From Posidoniimonas corsicana (GTDB taxonomy: Bacteria > Planctomycetota > Planctomycetia > Pirellulales > Lacipirellulaceae), in the NCBI RefSeq assembly GCF_007859765.1, contig NZ_SIHJ01000005.1:62001-126000 (forward strand): DNA of 64,000 nucleotides. Reading direction: 5' to 3'. Within the stretch, counting starts at the first letter, position 1. Every line of letters begins with the position of its first letter. The notes beneath the pieces were generated by a model. The model saw nothing but the letters and a program-made list of their open reading frames with translations, was not told the origin of the DNA and did no database searches. Shown here one piece after another: positions 8,712 to 16,995 of the stretch. The translations under genes were made by a program, and so were the position numbers.

Positions 8712-8981
8712 TTTTCAGTCGAAACCGGCCACCCAGCGCGGTCCAATGGGGGGCTGGGGAGGGTCCCGCCTCACCCACAACCGATGCATTCTAGCCGCTG
8801 AGTTTTGTCCGTTTCGTCCGTTTCCGGCGCGCCCCAATCGGACAAAACCCCTCCGCCCTTTCTCTGAGGAACGACAACGAACACTGCCATAGCAGCTTGA
8901 AACGACAACCGTAGGAAAAGTAGGCCCCGAGTTTTGTCCCCTCCGCTCGTGTTTTCGGACAAAACGAATCGGACAAAACCC
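8712..8981 (+). repeat. Dispersed intergenic repeat element, copy 1
   Basis: Three ordered parts: box A at 8712-8748 (core GAAACCGGCCACCCAGCGCG), palindromic block 1 at 8801-8850 (TTTTGTCC ... GGACAAAA), and block 2 at about 8883-8981 (TTTTGTCC, CTCCGCTCGTGTTTT, GGACAAAACGAATCGGACA). The same parts in the same order occur at 24519-24859 (minus strand) and 61934-62241. The rest of the gap between 8610 and 9235 contains no convincing gene; the stretch before the ATG at 9236 presumably holds the promoter of the ABC1 kinase gene. Confidence 0.85.
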
Positions 8982-9235
8982 TGCCCTGCGACGAGCGGAG
9001 CCAGGGAGGCCGATGCGCGACGCCTAACTGCGAACCGATAGCCTGCGGCCTGCCGGTTGCGGGGGCACGACCGCGGCGCCCGCGTTTGCCGCCCCAATCC
9101 GCGCAGGCGTCGCAACCCGCACGCGGGCGCCGCGATGCGGGCCTACCGGCGGGCGCGTGTCGCCAGTGCGTGGGGCGAGAGGTACCATAGGAGAGCCGGC
9201 CTTCCGCCCCCGCTCCCCTGCCCCGCCCGGCGTGG

Positions 9236-10906
9236 ATGAAGATCACGACCATCCCACAGCTGTACCGCAACGCCAATCGCTGGCGCGAGATCGTGGCGGT
9301 GCTGAGCAAGTACCAGCTGGCCGGGTGGCTCGGCCGGTTCGACCTGCCGATCGCCGCAAACCTGCTGACCGACGCCGACGGCGGCAAGATTGCGAACCTG
9401 GATCAAGAGGCCCGCGTCCGCCGTGCGTTGGAGGAGCTGGGCCCCACGTTCATCAAGCTGGGGCAGGTGCTCAGCACCCGGCCGGACCTGGTGGGCGGCA
9501 AGCTGGCCAACGAGCTTGCGCAGCTGCAGAGCAGCGCGCCGGCCGACAAGCCGGAGTGGGTCCGCTCAGTGATTGAGACCGACCTGGGCGCGCCGCTGGA
9601 GGAGCTGTTCGCCGAGTTCGAGCTGAAGCCGGTGGCCTCGGCGTCAATCGGCCAAGTGCACCGCGCGCGGCTGGCGGACGGTCGGCTGGTCGCGGTGAAG
9701 GTGCGGCACGAGCGGATCGAGGAGCGGGCCCGCGTCGACACGGACATCCTGCTGGGCCTGGCGTCGCTGGCGGAGCGGGCGCCGGAGCTGCAGAACTACC
9801 GGCCCAGCGCGGTGGCGGCCGAGTTCCAGCGGACCCTGCTCCGCGAGCTGGACTTCTCGCACGAGCGGAGGCGGCTCGACCAGTTCGGCGGGTTCTTCGA
9901 GAAGTCGGAGTGCGTGTCGGTGCCGAAGCCGGTGGACCAGCTCTGCTCGGCGCGGGTGCTGACGGCCGACTGGATCGAGGGCCACAAGGTCAGCGACGCG
10001 GCGCTCCAGAACGGCGGCGCCGACCTGGAGCTGGTGGCCCGCCGCGGCGCCGAGGCGTTCGTCAAGATGGTGTTCGAGCACGGCGTTTACCACGCCGACC
10101 CCCACCCGGGCAACCTGATCGTGCTGCCGGGCGACCGGGTCGGGCTGATCGACTTCGGCATGGTCGGGCGGTTGAGCGACCCGCTGCGAGAGGACCTGGA
10201 GGACATGATCTCGGCGATCATGAACAACGACGCGCAGATGCTGACCGCCGTGGTCACCAAGGTCGGCTCGACGCCGATGGACCTGGACGAGGCGGCGCTG
10301 GCGATGGACGTCGCGGACTTTGTGGACCACTACGCCAGCCAGCCGATCAACGGGCTGGACCTGAGCGGGGCTTTGCACGAGCTGATCGGCATCATCCGGC
10401 GGTACCAGATCGTGCTGCCGGCCTCGATGGCGATGCTGCTGAAGCTGATCATCATGCTGGAGGGGACGTCGAGGAAGCTGTCGCCGGACTTCTCGCTGCT
10501 GGAGGTGCTTGCGCCGCAGCGGCGGAAGATGCTGATGCGGCGTTACTCGCCGGCCCGACACGCGCGCAAGCTGCAGCGGCTGTTCTTCGAGACCGAGGCC
10601 CTGGCCGAAACCCTGCCGCGGCGGATCGGCAACATCCTGGAGCAGGTCCAGTCCGGCAAGTTCGACGTGCACCTGGACCACCGCGGGCTGGAGCCGTCGG
10701 TCAACCGGCTGGTGCTGGGCATGATGACCAGCGCGCTGTTCCTGGGCTCCTCGCTGATGGTCAGCCACAAGGTGCTGCCGATCAACTTCTGGCCACTGGC
10801 CGGGACCTCGGCGCCCGGGCTGGCCGGCTGCGTGCTGGCGGCCATGCTGGGGCTGCGGCTGCTGAGGGCGATCAGCAAGTCGGGCCGACTGGAGCGTCGG
10901 AAGTAG
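9236..10906 (+). CDS. ABC1/AarF/UbiB family atypical kinase
   Basis: A 556-residue protein with all the family marks: the KxGQ motif K74-L-G-Q77 in TFIKLGQVLSTRPDL, the Ala-rich nucleotide loop ASASIGQVHRARL, ATP-binding Lys155 in VAVKV, HADPHPGN (286-293) and the metal-binding DFG (306-308). Two hydrophobic segments at the C-terminus anchor it to the membrane, as in UbiB/COQ8-like proteins. These proteins support isoprenoid quinone biosynthesis or lipid homeostasis with ATPase activity. No ubi or men gene is adjacent, so the exact role is open. Its 3' end overlaps a small gene on the opposite strand. Confidence 0.93.
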   Translation: MKITTIPQLYRNANRWREIVAVLSKYQLAGWLGRFDLPIAANLLTDADGGKIANLDQEARVRRALEELGPTFIKLGQVLSTRPDLVGGKLANELAQLQSSAPADKPEWVRSVIETDLGAPLEELFAEFELKPVASASIGQVHRARLADGRLVAVKVRHERIEERARVDTDILLGLASLAERAPELQNYRPSAVAAEFQRTLLRELDFSHERRRLDQFGGFFEKSECVSVPKPVDQLCSARVLTADWIEGHKVSDAALQNGGADLELVARRGAEAFVKMVFEHGVYHADPHPGNLIVLPGDRVGLIDFGMVGRLSDPLREDLEDMISAIMNNDAQMLTAVVTKVGSTPMDLDEAALAMDVADFVDHYASQPINGLDLSGALHELIGIIRRYQIVLPASMAMLLKLIIMLEGTSRKLSPDFSLLEVLAPQRRKMLMRRYSPARHARKLQRLFFETEALAETLPRRIGNILEQVQSGKFDVHLDHRGLEPSVNRLVLGMMTSALFLGSSLMVSHKVLPINFWPLAGTSAPGLAGCVLAAMLGLRLLRAISKSGRLERRK

Positions 10907-11045
10907 CCGACGGGGGGAGCAGCTCCGCCAGGGCGGCCTCGATGCGGGTGTTGAGCGACTCGAGCTCGTCGATCAGGTCGTCGTGCCGGCGGTCGAGGGC
11001 GGCCAGCCGCTCGGCGTGGGATTCGGCGGCGGTAGAGGCAGACAT
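10872..11045 (-). CDS. Small coiled-coil protein, antisense overlap with ABC1 kinase 3' end
   Basis: A 57-residue frame from the ATG at 11043-11045 to a TGA at 10872-10874. It reads as a heptad-rich helix (HAERLAALDRRHDDLIDEL, then ESLNTRIEAALAELLPP) with strong G/C bias at third codon positions, which supports translation. The last 35 bases overlap the convergent kinase gene. No clear Shine-Dalgarno is seen, so start and reality are uncertain. Function unknown. Confidence 0.5.
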   Translation of the reverse strand: MSASTAAESHAERLAALDRRHDDLIDELESLNTRIEAALAELLPPSATSDAPVGPTC

Positions 11046-11380
11046 AGGGCTGTCGGCGGGCGGGGGGAGCGGCTAACGGAGGGATAGATCGTCCCGGCCG
11101 GGCCGCCGCGTGCACCGGTTCCGGCCGCGACGGTCTGCCTCAACCCGTTAATATGCCAAGAGTTAGGCGTTGCGCCGGAAGTCCGGCTGGCGCCGCCTGG
11201 AACGGCTCGGCAAGATTTTCGGGCTGGCGAGCCCCTGGCGGCCCGATAGAAGGGACTCCGGCCCCGCAGATGCCTTGGCGCTGAGGGCGGTTATTGGCTA
11301 TCCTTACGAATTCCCGCTCGGCCGCGCACCGCGCCGACGGCGAGTGGCACCGAAACACCCAATCAGGACGAATCAACGAC
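11046..11380. other. Intergenic region upstream of rpsU
   Basis: No coding frame is supported. It must hold the rpsU promoter and leader; a possible TTGGCG near 11275 is too weak to call a promoter. Confidence 0.4.
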
Positions 11381-11578
11381 GTGGTTAAGCTGACCCTTCG
11401 CGAACGAGAAACGGCCCAAGAGGCGGTCCGCCGCTTCCGCAAACTGGTGGAGCGTAGCGGCATCAAGAAAGAGATGCGCGTCCGCGAGTTCTACGAGAAG
11501 CCCAGCGAGACCAAGCGTCGCGCCCGCCTGCGTGCGCAGCGTCGTTCGCGTCGCGAGCGGATGCTGACCTCCCGCTAG
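11381..11578 (+). CDS. rpsU: Small ribosomal subunit protein bS21
   Basis: A 65-residue basic protein read from a GTG at 11381 ([22 protein letters not shown]). The start is chosen because the family begins with M-V-K-L; the longer frame upstream to 11294 adds unrelated residues. The body ([19 protein letters not shown], then [20 protein letters not shown]) is the normal bS21 helix pair with a basic C-terminus. bS21 sits near the 3' end of 16S rRNA and assists start-site selection. It is monocistronic, closed by a strong terminator. Confidence 0.95.
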   Translation: MVKLTLRERETAQEAVRRFRKLVERSGIKKEMRVREFYEKPSETKRRARLRAQRRSRRERMLTSR

Positions 11579-11652
11579 CCTAAGCGGAACCCGCGCCCGG
11601 CGCCCCGGTAGGTAGTGCGCCGCGTCCTGCGCGACACGATACAAGCAAACCG

Positions 11653-11693
11653 AGCCCCCGTTGACCGTTGGTCGACGGGGGCTCAGTTTGTTA
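11653..11693. terminator. Bidirectional terminator between rpsU and arsC
   Basis: A 10-bp stem GAGCCCCCGT/ACGGGGGCTC extended by inner pairs, ending at 11685. It is followed by a T-rich stretch on the plus strand (AGTTTGTT) and by GGTTTGCTT on the minus strand, so it can serve both convergent genes. Confidence 0.8.
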
Positions 11694-11713
11694 GCGCAGC
11701 GTATCCTCTGGGG

Positions 11714-12136
11714 CTACGTATCCAGCGAGCCCGGCAGCGACTCCACGTACTGGCGGATCTCGTCCCGCACCCGCCGGTAGACCGCCATCTTGGCCTCGTC
11801 GTCGGTCAGGTCGGCCGCCAGCCGGGGCGGGTCGTCGAACGGCTGGTGCACCACTCGCGGCGCCCCGGTAAACACGGGGCAGTTCTCGTCCGCGTGCCCG
11901 CACACGGTCACGACTACATCGAACTCAACGGGCCCGATGTCCGCCACAGTCTGCGACTGCTGCCCACGGATATCGACCCCGGCTTCCTGCATGGCCCGCA
12001 CCGCATATGGGTTGAGCCCGTGCTTCTCGATCCCGGCGGAGTAGGCGGTAAGCACGTCGGGCTTAAGGGCGCGGGCCCAGCCCTCGGCCATCTGGCTGCG
12101 GCACGAATTGCCGGTGCAGAGGAACAGGATGTTCAT
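11714..12136 (-). CDS. arsC: Arsenate reductase, low-molecular-weight phosphatase type
   Basis: A 140-residue protein starting with the P-loop C7-T-G-N-S-C12-R13-S, the CX5R signature. Two further cysteines, Cys79 and Cys86 in VVVTVCGHADENCPVF, match the redox pair of thioredoxin-linked ArsC (Cys82/Cys89 in the Staphylococcus enzyme). It therefore should reduce arsenate to arsenite using a Cys7-Cys79-Cys86 relay and thioredoxin. No arsenite efflux gene or ArsR repressor is adjacent. A simple tyrosine phosphatase is less likely because of the Cys pair. Confidence 0.92.
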   Translation of the reverse strand: MNILFLCTGNSCRSQMAEGWARALKPDVLTAYSAGIEKHGLNPYAVRAMQEAGVDIRGQQSQTVADIGPVEFDVVVTVCGHADENCPVFTGAPRVVHQPFDDPPRLAADLTDDEAKMAVYRRVRDEIRQYVESLPGSLDT

Positions 12137-12164
12137 GGTCGCGTGGGGCGGGGTTGGGGCGCAT

Positions 12165-12200
12165 AAAAAAGCAGGACCGGCTCATTCGAACCGGCCCTGC
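12165..12200 (-). terminator. Rho-independent terminator of the Cys-rich barrel gene
   Basis: On the minus strand, GCAGGGCCGG pairs with CCGGTCCTGC (one G-U) and is followed by six T residues. Confidence 0.92.
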
Positions 12201-12227
12201 TGTGGGTTTCAAGCCTCGATCGGAGGG

Positions 12228-13448
12228 CTAGAACGCGCCCTCGGCCCGCAGGAACCAGCCGTCGAACGCCAGGATGTTGGCGTCGTCGAAGCTGTTGAGC
12301 TGGCCGCCGGTGGTGGCCGCAAAGTTGTACTCGGCGCGGTGCCCCAGGTCGTGCCACGCGGAGAACAGGTAGCCAGCGCTCAGGTTCATGCTCTTGGTCA
12401 GCGCGACGGTGCCGCCGGCCTCGATCTCGGTGACCGGGATCACGTGGGTGCAGCTGATGCTGGACGGGGTGAAGACGTTCGACCCGGTGGCGTCGGTGCC
12501 GACGGCCGAGTAGTCCAGGTCACCCACCAGCAGCGAGAGGTCGGCCTTCAGGAACACGCTGGTCATGCCCGTCTTGCCAAAGTAGCGGCGCCCCAGGAAC
12601 CCGCCCCGCAGACCAACGCCGGTGAAGTCCACGCGGCTGTAGGCGCTGCGGCTCGGCACCGCGGTGGTGCTCACGATGTTGTTGGCGTAGTTCAGCTGCG
12701 AGCTGATGTCAGCGAACCGCACGGCGCCGGTCCAGGTAATGTCCCAGGCGGGGCACCAGCAACCACAGGGGTCGCAGCAGCCGTCGCCGCAGGGGTCGCA
12801 GCAGTCACCGCAGTCGCTGCAGCCCAGGGCGCAGCCGAGCGGGATGGTCTTCATGCAGGCCAGGTCGAAGTTGTTCAGGTCGACCGAGGCGTTTCCGAAG
12901 AGGGTGTCGCCATCGCCGGCGGGGACCACCTCGAACGGAGCGGCGATATCGACCGTGCCTGAGCCGGACGGGCCGACCTGCGCCACGCTGTTAAAGTCGC
13001 CGTCGCTGCTGAAGTTGGAGTAGGTGAAGCGGAACTCCTGCCCGCACTCCGGAATCCGGCAACCGACGTACAGGCGGTACGACGGGTCGTGGCTGAACTC
13101 AAACTGGTGGTACCGGATGAACTCGTTGTTGTTGGCCAGGTCGACGGTGTTGTTCTCGACGTAGGCGATCTGCTGGCTGTGGGTCGCGCGGAGCTGTAGA
13201 TACTCAACGCCCGCTACGATCTGATGGGTGCACCCGGTGGAGCCCAGCCCGAGGTCGGCTAGGCCCGACTGAAACTGGACGAGCTCAACGTTGCTGCCGC
13301 CGCCCAAGAAGGCCGCGTTCTCAACGCTTTGCGAGTCGCCTTCGTAGACTGCCTGCGTGGCGTCCTGCTGAGCGGTCGCGCCGCTGGCCAGAACCCCCAG
13401 GGCGACGCCCAGGGTGAGCGCATACCTTGCGCACAGAAGCTTACTCAT
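12228..13448 (-). CDS. Cys-rich outer-membrane beta-barrel protein
   Basis: The 406-residue protein begins at the ATG at 13446-13448 after a GGGGGG-rich site, with a signal peptide ending near ATAQQ (residue 27). Alternating hydrophobic strands (VEYLQLRATH, YHQFEFSHDPSYRLYVGC, GLRGGFLGRRYFG, SAGYLFSAWHDLGHRAEYNF) and a Phe at the C-terminus indicate an outer-membrane barrel of the Lpg1974/BBP7-like planctomycete type. Residues 206-232 hold 11 Cys in CxxC/CC arrays (CGDCCDPCGDGCCDPC), possibly a metal-binding or disulfide-rich insertion. It belongs to the same general type as the protein at 32515-33771. Function unknown. Confidence 0.82.
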   Translation of the reverse strand: MSKLLCARYALTLGVALGVLASGATAQQDATQAVYEGDSQSVENAAFLGGGSNVELVQFQSGLADLGLGSTGCTHQIVAGVEYLQLRATHSQQIAYVENNTVDLANNNEFIRYHQFEFSHDPSYRLYVGCRIPECGQEFRFTYSNFSSDGDFNSVAQVGPSGSGTVDIAAPFEVVPAGDGDTLFGNASVDLNNFDLACMKTIPLGCALGCSDCGDCCDPCGDGCCDPCGCWCPAWDITWTGAVRFADISSQLNYANNIVSTTAVPSRSAYSRVDFTGVGLRGGFLGRRYFGKTGMTSVFLKADLSLLVGDLDYSAVGTDATGSNVFTPSSISCTHVIPVTEIEAGGTVALTKSMNLSAGYLFSAWHDLGHRAEYNFAATTGGQLNSFDDANILAFDGWFLRAEGAF

Positions 13449-13674
13449 TTCGATTTCCCCCCTTTTGGATCCCGACCGCCTGGCTTGGCGAACTATCGCC
13501 TGCGGGGCCACGCAGACCGGAGAAAGCGCTCGTAGAACGCGTCCCGCCAATCACGAGACGTATCCAAGGATCGGAAACCTCATGGCCGGCACTTTGCTGT
13601 TTTTCGGCACAATCCGAACAACCCCGACCGGCGGCACAGCCGGAACAACCCGCACCACTGGGCGCACAAAGAAA

Positions 13675-13715
13675 GGCGGCGCCGTCCCACCCCTACCCGA
13701 GTGGACGGCGCCGCC
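13675..13715 (-). terminator. Strong hairpin, probable terminator of the PEP-CTERM gene
   Basis: GGCGGCGCCGTCC pairs with GGACGGCGCCGCC (13 bp, plus two more pairs past a bulged C). On the minus strand it is followed by TTTCTTTG. The rest of the 13449-13976 gap shows no gene; it also contains the promoter region of the barrel gene. Confidence 0.75.
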
Positions 13716-13976
13716 TAGCGATTTCTCAAGTTCTCACAGCCGCCGGCTATCGCCTTGCTAGGGCCTGCAAACCCGCTGGGGGGCCGAGGGGCGGCGCCGC
13801 ACGGCTACGCATCTGCCGGGCCGCTGTCTCCGGCAGATTCCAGAAGCAGCGGCTGCGACACAGCGCCGCGTGTTGCAACGCATGCGGGCTACAGCGCATT
13901 CACCGCTATCAGTCACTGCCGGCTCGGCCATAGGGGCTTCCCAAAGGCTACGCGGTGCGGAGCGATGCTCCGCGGG

Positions 13977-14750
13977 TTACCGGCGACGGACGCAACCGCG
14001 GACCGCCGCCAGCGACAGCAGCGCGAGCAACCCGGCAGCGGGTTCGGGCACCTCGCCGCTTAGGTCGAACCGGTCGGCCGGGTCCATCTCGGTGTACGGG
14101 CGCAACCCGCCGCCGTTCAGGTAGACGGGGTTCTGCTCGTAGTCCGGCAACACGTTCGTCTGGGTGGTGGTCCCACCGTTCGTCGTCTGGAAGGTAGCGC
14201 TGATGACCGAATTGTCCGAGTCGTCGTCTCCGTTGACGTCGAAGAACACCATCCGGTAGTCCGGGTACGGGTACAGGTCGGGGAACGCCGGGTCGACGTC
14301 GATATCCACCTGGAAGCGGACCGTCTCGTTCGGCTGCAGCCCATCGGTGAAATCAACGATCAGGAGCGAGTCGCCGTTGGCGGCGCTGCTTGTCATCGCG
14401 ACGCCGGGCGTGGTTGTGCCGAGCTTGGCGTAGGACAGCAGCACGTTGTCCGAGAAGTCGTACTCGGGCTTGGCGATTGTCATCGTGAACTGTGTGAGCG
14501 GGGTCGCCGAGGTCGAGGTGTTGGTGATCTCGATGAACGGCATGTTGCGCTTGCGGATTCGGGCGATCGCCGAGTCCCAGCTCTCGTAGTGGGCGACGTC
14601 GTCTTCGTCCGGCGTGCCGTACGCGGCGAGCATGGGCTCGCTGTACGAAATGGCGAAGTCGTAAGAACTGGTCGCTTGGGCGTCGCTGCCAGCGGCGCCG
14701 AGCACCGCCGCACAGCAGGCGGCGAGCATGATTCGAAGATGATTTGACAT
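13977..14750 (-). CDS. PEP-CTERM-anchored secreted protein
   Basis: A 257-residue protein with a signal peptide (LAACCAAVLGAAGSDAQA) and a C-terminal VPEPAAGLLALLSLAAV followed by RGCVRRR, a clear PEP-CTERM signal. The mature part is a beta-sandwich-like sequence (PFIEITNTSTSATPLTQF, DSLLIVDFTDGLQPNETV, RMVFFDVNGDDDSDNSV) with a DVNGDDDSDN loop that could bind calcium. No enzymatic motif is seen. It is monocistronic, with a strong hairpin downstream. Confidence 0.85.
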   Translation of the reverse strand: MSNHLRIMLAACCAAVLGAAGSDAQATSSYDFAISYSEPMLAAYGTPDEDDVAHYESWDSAIARIRKRNMPFIEITNTSTSATPLTQFTMTIAKPEYDFSDNVLLSYAKLGTTTPGVAMTSSAANGDSLLIVDFTDGLQPNETVRFQVDIDVDPAFPDLYPYPDYRMVFFDVNGDDDSDNSVISATFQTTNGGTTTQTNVLPDYEQNPVYLNGGGLRPYTEMDPADRFDLSGEVPEPAAGLLALLSLAAVRGCVRRR

Positions 14751-15500
14751 GGTGATTAATCCTTAGCGCTCGTAACGCGGCAGGGCGTCAATGAGGGCGC
14801 TTGAGTTCTGGGTAGGTGAACCGCCCGCTAGGCGGAGCGAAACGTGATCTCGAGGGTGCGGCCCCACGGGTCGTTGCCCTGGGGAGCCACGCCGCGGGAA
14901 GAACCGCGGCAAGAGAATTCGGCGAGCCAATCACATCGCAGAGCTGGACACGCGGCGGGGCAATGGATGCCGGGCGCGCGATTGTTGCTCGTGGGGCAGG
15001 CCTGGGCGTCTAGCAGCCGAGCGAGTTCGCAGCAGAGAAACCGCTGCGGGTGGGTTAGCCGATGACAGTTTGCAGCGCCGAGATAACGTACTGAATGGCT
15101 TGCAAGTCAGGGCCTGACCTAACAGCAGTCAGGCCAAGAGGGGTCAAAAGACTAACTCACTGAATGCCCGGACGAGACGCGGAGGAGCCCCGCGGCCGCC
15201 GAATTGACATTCATGAGTTCACCCCTCAAACAGAACCGAAGAAAACAGAACAGGGCGCCGGACGGCACTCCGCAATGTTCATTCAGACTAAGCAGGCCCG
15301 GGGAGGCTGTCAACAATTTTCCCCGATTCTCGCCAATCGCCGCAATCCGGACAAAGTGAAAAAGCAGACGCGGCGGGGTCCCCTCGAGCTCCATGCTCTA
15401 CCCGCCGCGTCCAAGTCGAGGCGCCCCTCCCCAAGGGCCCCTCAACCGAGCAAAGCTAGCTTGCGGCTACCGGAAGCGGCGGAATCTTCGGCAACCCGGC
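14751..15500. other. Long intergenic region with hairpins, no gene seen
   Basis: No frame shows the local third-position G/C pattern. It contains a perfect 8-bp hairpin at 15111-15135 (GGCCTGAC/GTCAGGCC, loop CTAACAGCA) and the nadC terminator at 15356-15411. Composition around 15200-15360 is more A-rich than the flanks. A small RNA cannot be excluded. Confidence 0.45.
15356..15411 (-). terminator. Probable Rho-independent terminator of nadC
   Basis: On the minus strand an 11-bp stem GACGCGGCGGG/CCCGCCGCGTC encloses a 23-base loop and is followed by TGCTTTTTCAC. Confidence 0.75.
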
Positions 15501-16418
15501 TCAGCGGGTCTCGCCCGGGTCGCTGCTGGGGGCCCAGTCGAGCCCGAAATCGAAGGAACCGGCGGAATGGGTGAGTGCCCCCACGCTGATCCTGTCCACG
15601 CCTGAGGCGGCAATTTGGGCCACCGTGCGGAGGTTCACGCCGCCGGATGCTTCGAGGACCACTTCTTTGGAGGCGGCTTCTCGCATTGCGACGGCCTTGC
15701 GGAGCTCGGCGTCGCTCATGTTGTCCAACAGCACGATATCCGGCCCAACCGGCAAGACCTGGGCGAGCTGATCAAGCGAGTCCACTTCCACCTCGATGAC
15801 GACGCCTGACGGGGCTTGTCGCCTGGCCAGCTGAACCGCGTCCGCCGGGGTCAGGCCCGCCGCAGCCGCGTGGGCCAGATGGTTGTCCTTGATCAGCACC
15901 GCGTCAAACAAGCCTGTCCGATGGTTCCGCCCCCCCCCGCGGTTCACGGCGTACTTCTCCAGCCGCCGCCAGCCGGGAGTGGTCTTTCGGGTGTCGTACA
16001 CCCGGGCGGCGGTGCCGGCTACCTCGCCAACGAAACGACGCGTCAGGCTGGCCACTCCCGACAGCCTGCAGAGGAAATTGAGCATCGTCCGCTCACAGGT
16101 CAGCAGCTCGATCGCGGGGCCGCTCATCCGGGCGACCGCTTCTCCCGTGCGCACGGGATCGCCGTCCGTCGAGAGCAGCTCCACCTCCACCCCCGTGCCG
16201 GCAACCTCGGCCACCAGTCGCAGAACCGGGAGGCCGGCGACCACTCCCTCTTCTCGGGCGACAAACGCCGCGGCGGCCGGGCTTTCGGGCGAGGAGATAC
16301 AGCTAGACGTCAGGTCGCGTTGCTGGTTGAGGTCCTCATCCAGCGCCAGCCGGACCAGCGTCCGGGCCGACTGTTCGGTGGCGTCATCCCATTCAATCGT
16401 GGCGAATTCAGCTGGCAA
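15501..16418 (-). CDS. nadC: Nicotinate-nucleotide pyrophosphorylase (quinolinate phosphoribosyltransferase)
   Basis: A 305-residue enzyme of NAD synthesis converting quinolinate and PRPP to nicotinate mononucleotide. Family motifs: EDLNQQRDLTS near the N-terminus, ERTMLNFLCRLSGVASLT, VYDTRKTTPGWRRLEKYAV, GGGRNHRTGLFDAVLIKDNH, EVEVDSLDQL, DIVLLDNMS, LEASGGVNLRTV and VDRISVGALTHS. All catalytic basic residues look intact. The start is a TTG at 16416-16418, chosen because GAGGGAGGAA lies immediately upstream and no in-frame ATG or GTG fits the family N-terminus. It is divergent from a ComEA-like gene; nadA and nadB are not in the window. Confidence 0.95.
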   Translation of the reverse strand: MPAEFATIEWDDATEQSARTLVRLALDEDLNQQRDLTSSCISSPESPAAAAFVAREEGVVAGLPVLRLVAEVAGTGVEVELLSTDGDPVRTGEAVARMSGPAIELLTCERTMLNFLCRLSGVASLTRRFVGEVAGTAARVYDTRKTTPGWRRLEKYAVNRGGGRNHRTGLFDAVLIKDNHLAHAAAAGLTPADAVQLARRQAPSGVVIEVEVDSLDQLAQVLPVGPDIVLLDNMSDAELRKAVAMREAASKEVVLEASGGVNLRTVAQIAASGVDRISVGALTHSAGSFDFGLDWAPSSDPGETR

Positions 16419-16420
16419 TG

Positions 16421-16430
16421 TTCCTCCCTC
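16421..16430 (-). promoter_or_regulatory. Ribosome binding site fixing the TTG start of nadC
   Basis: GAGGGAGGAA on the minus strand, with GGAGG four bases and GAGGG seven bases before the TTG. Confidence 0.75.
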
Positions 16431-16514
16431 TGCGGCACGGCGGTAGACGGCATGGTAACCTGAGAAACCCACAAGGAGTCTGATCCCGTCGCTTCCTGTT
16501 GGCAATCCACCGCC

Positions 16515-16889
16515 GTGCCCAAGCCCCTGCTCCGCCGACTCGACCAGCTGGCAATCGGCGTGCTCACGCTGCTCGCCCTGGTGGGGATGCTCGCCTGGCT
16601 GACCGTGCAGCACCGTAGCAGCGATGGCCTGGTGGACATCGAGCACGCCACGCCGCTGCGGCGGCAGTTCTTGGTAAACGTCAATCAGGCCGGCTGGCCC
16701 GAACTGGCCCAGCTGCCGGGTATCGGCGAGGTGCTGGCCCGCCGGATCGTCGCGTCCCGCGACGCGGATGGTCGGTTTCGCACTGCCCAGGACTTGTTGC
16801 GAGTAAACGGAATCGGTCCCCGGAAGCTCGCCCAGATGCGGCGTTACCTGCTGCCTCTTGCCGAAGACGAATGGGTCGCCGGGAAATAG
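16515..16889 (+). CDS. ComEA-like helix-hairpin-helix protein
   Basis: A 124-residue protein with an N-terminal membrane anchor (AIGVLTLLALVGMLAWLTV, about 13-31) and a ComEA-type tandem helix-hairpin-helix domain: VNVNQAGWPELAQLPGIG, then EVLARRIVASRD and VNGIGPRKLAQMRRYL. Such domains bind double-stranded DNA non-specifically at the cell surface in competence, but short ComEA-like proteins also occur without a competence system. No comEC is nearby. It is divergent from nadC with under 100 bases between starts. Confidence 0.88.
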   Translation: MPKPLLRRLDQLAIGVLTLLALVGMLAWLTVQHRSSDGLVDIEHATPLRRQFLVNVNQAGWPELAQLPGIGEVLARRIVASRDADGRFRTAQDLLRVNGIGPRKLAQMRRYLLPLAEDEWVAGK

Positions 16890-16995
16890 CCCGCGGGCCA
16901 GGTCTCGACACACGGGCGTTGATCCACCATCCTGGGGGCGTCGGGCCTGCGCCCGCGTGGCGGACCCCCACCTGAACTACGCTGCGAGTTCCTTC

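Noticed and set aside
8712-8981. TTTTGTCC/GGACAAAA repeats as a CRISPR array
   Set aside because: Spacing is irregular, units are not identical, there are no regular spacers and no cas genes.
12165-12200. TTCGAA-containing stem-loop near 12180 as part of a tRNA
   Set aside because: It is a simple 10-bp hairpin with a T tract and no D or anticodon arm; it fits a terminator. No tRNA was found elsewhere in the window.
15393-15605. Small plus-strand frames between 14816 and 15605
   Set aside because: No ribosome site, no codon bias and no recognisable sequence; one overlaps the nadC 3' end antisense.
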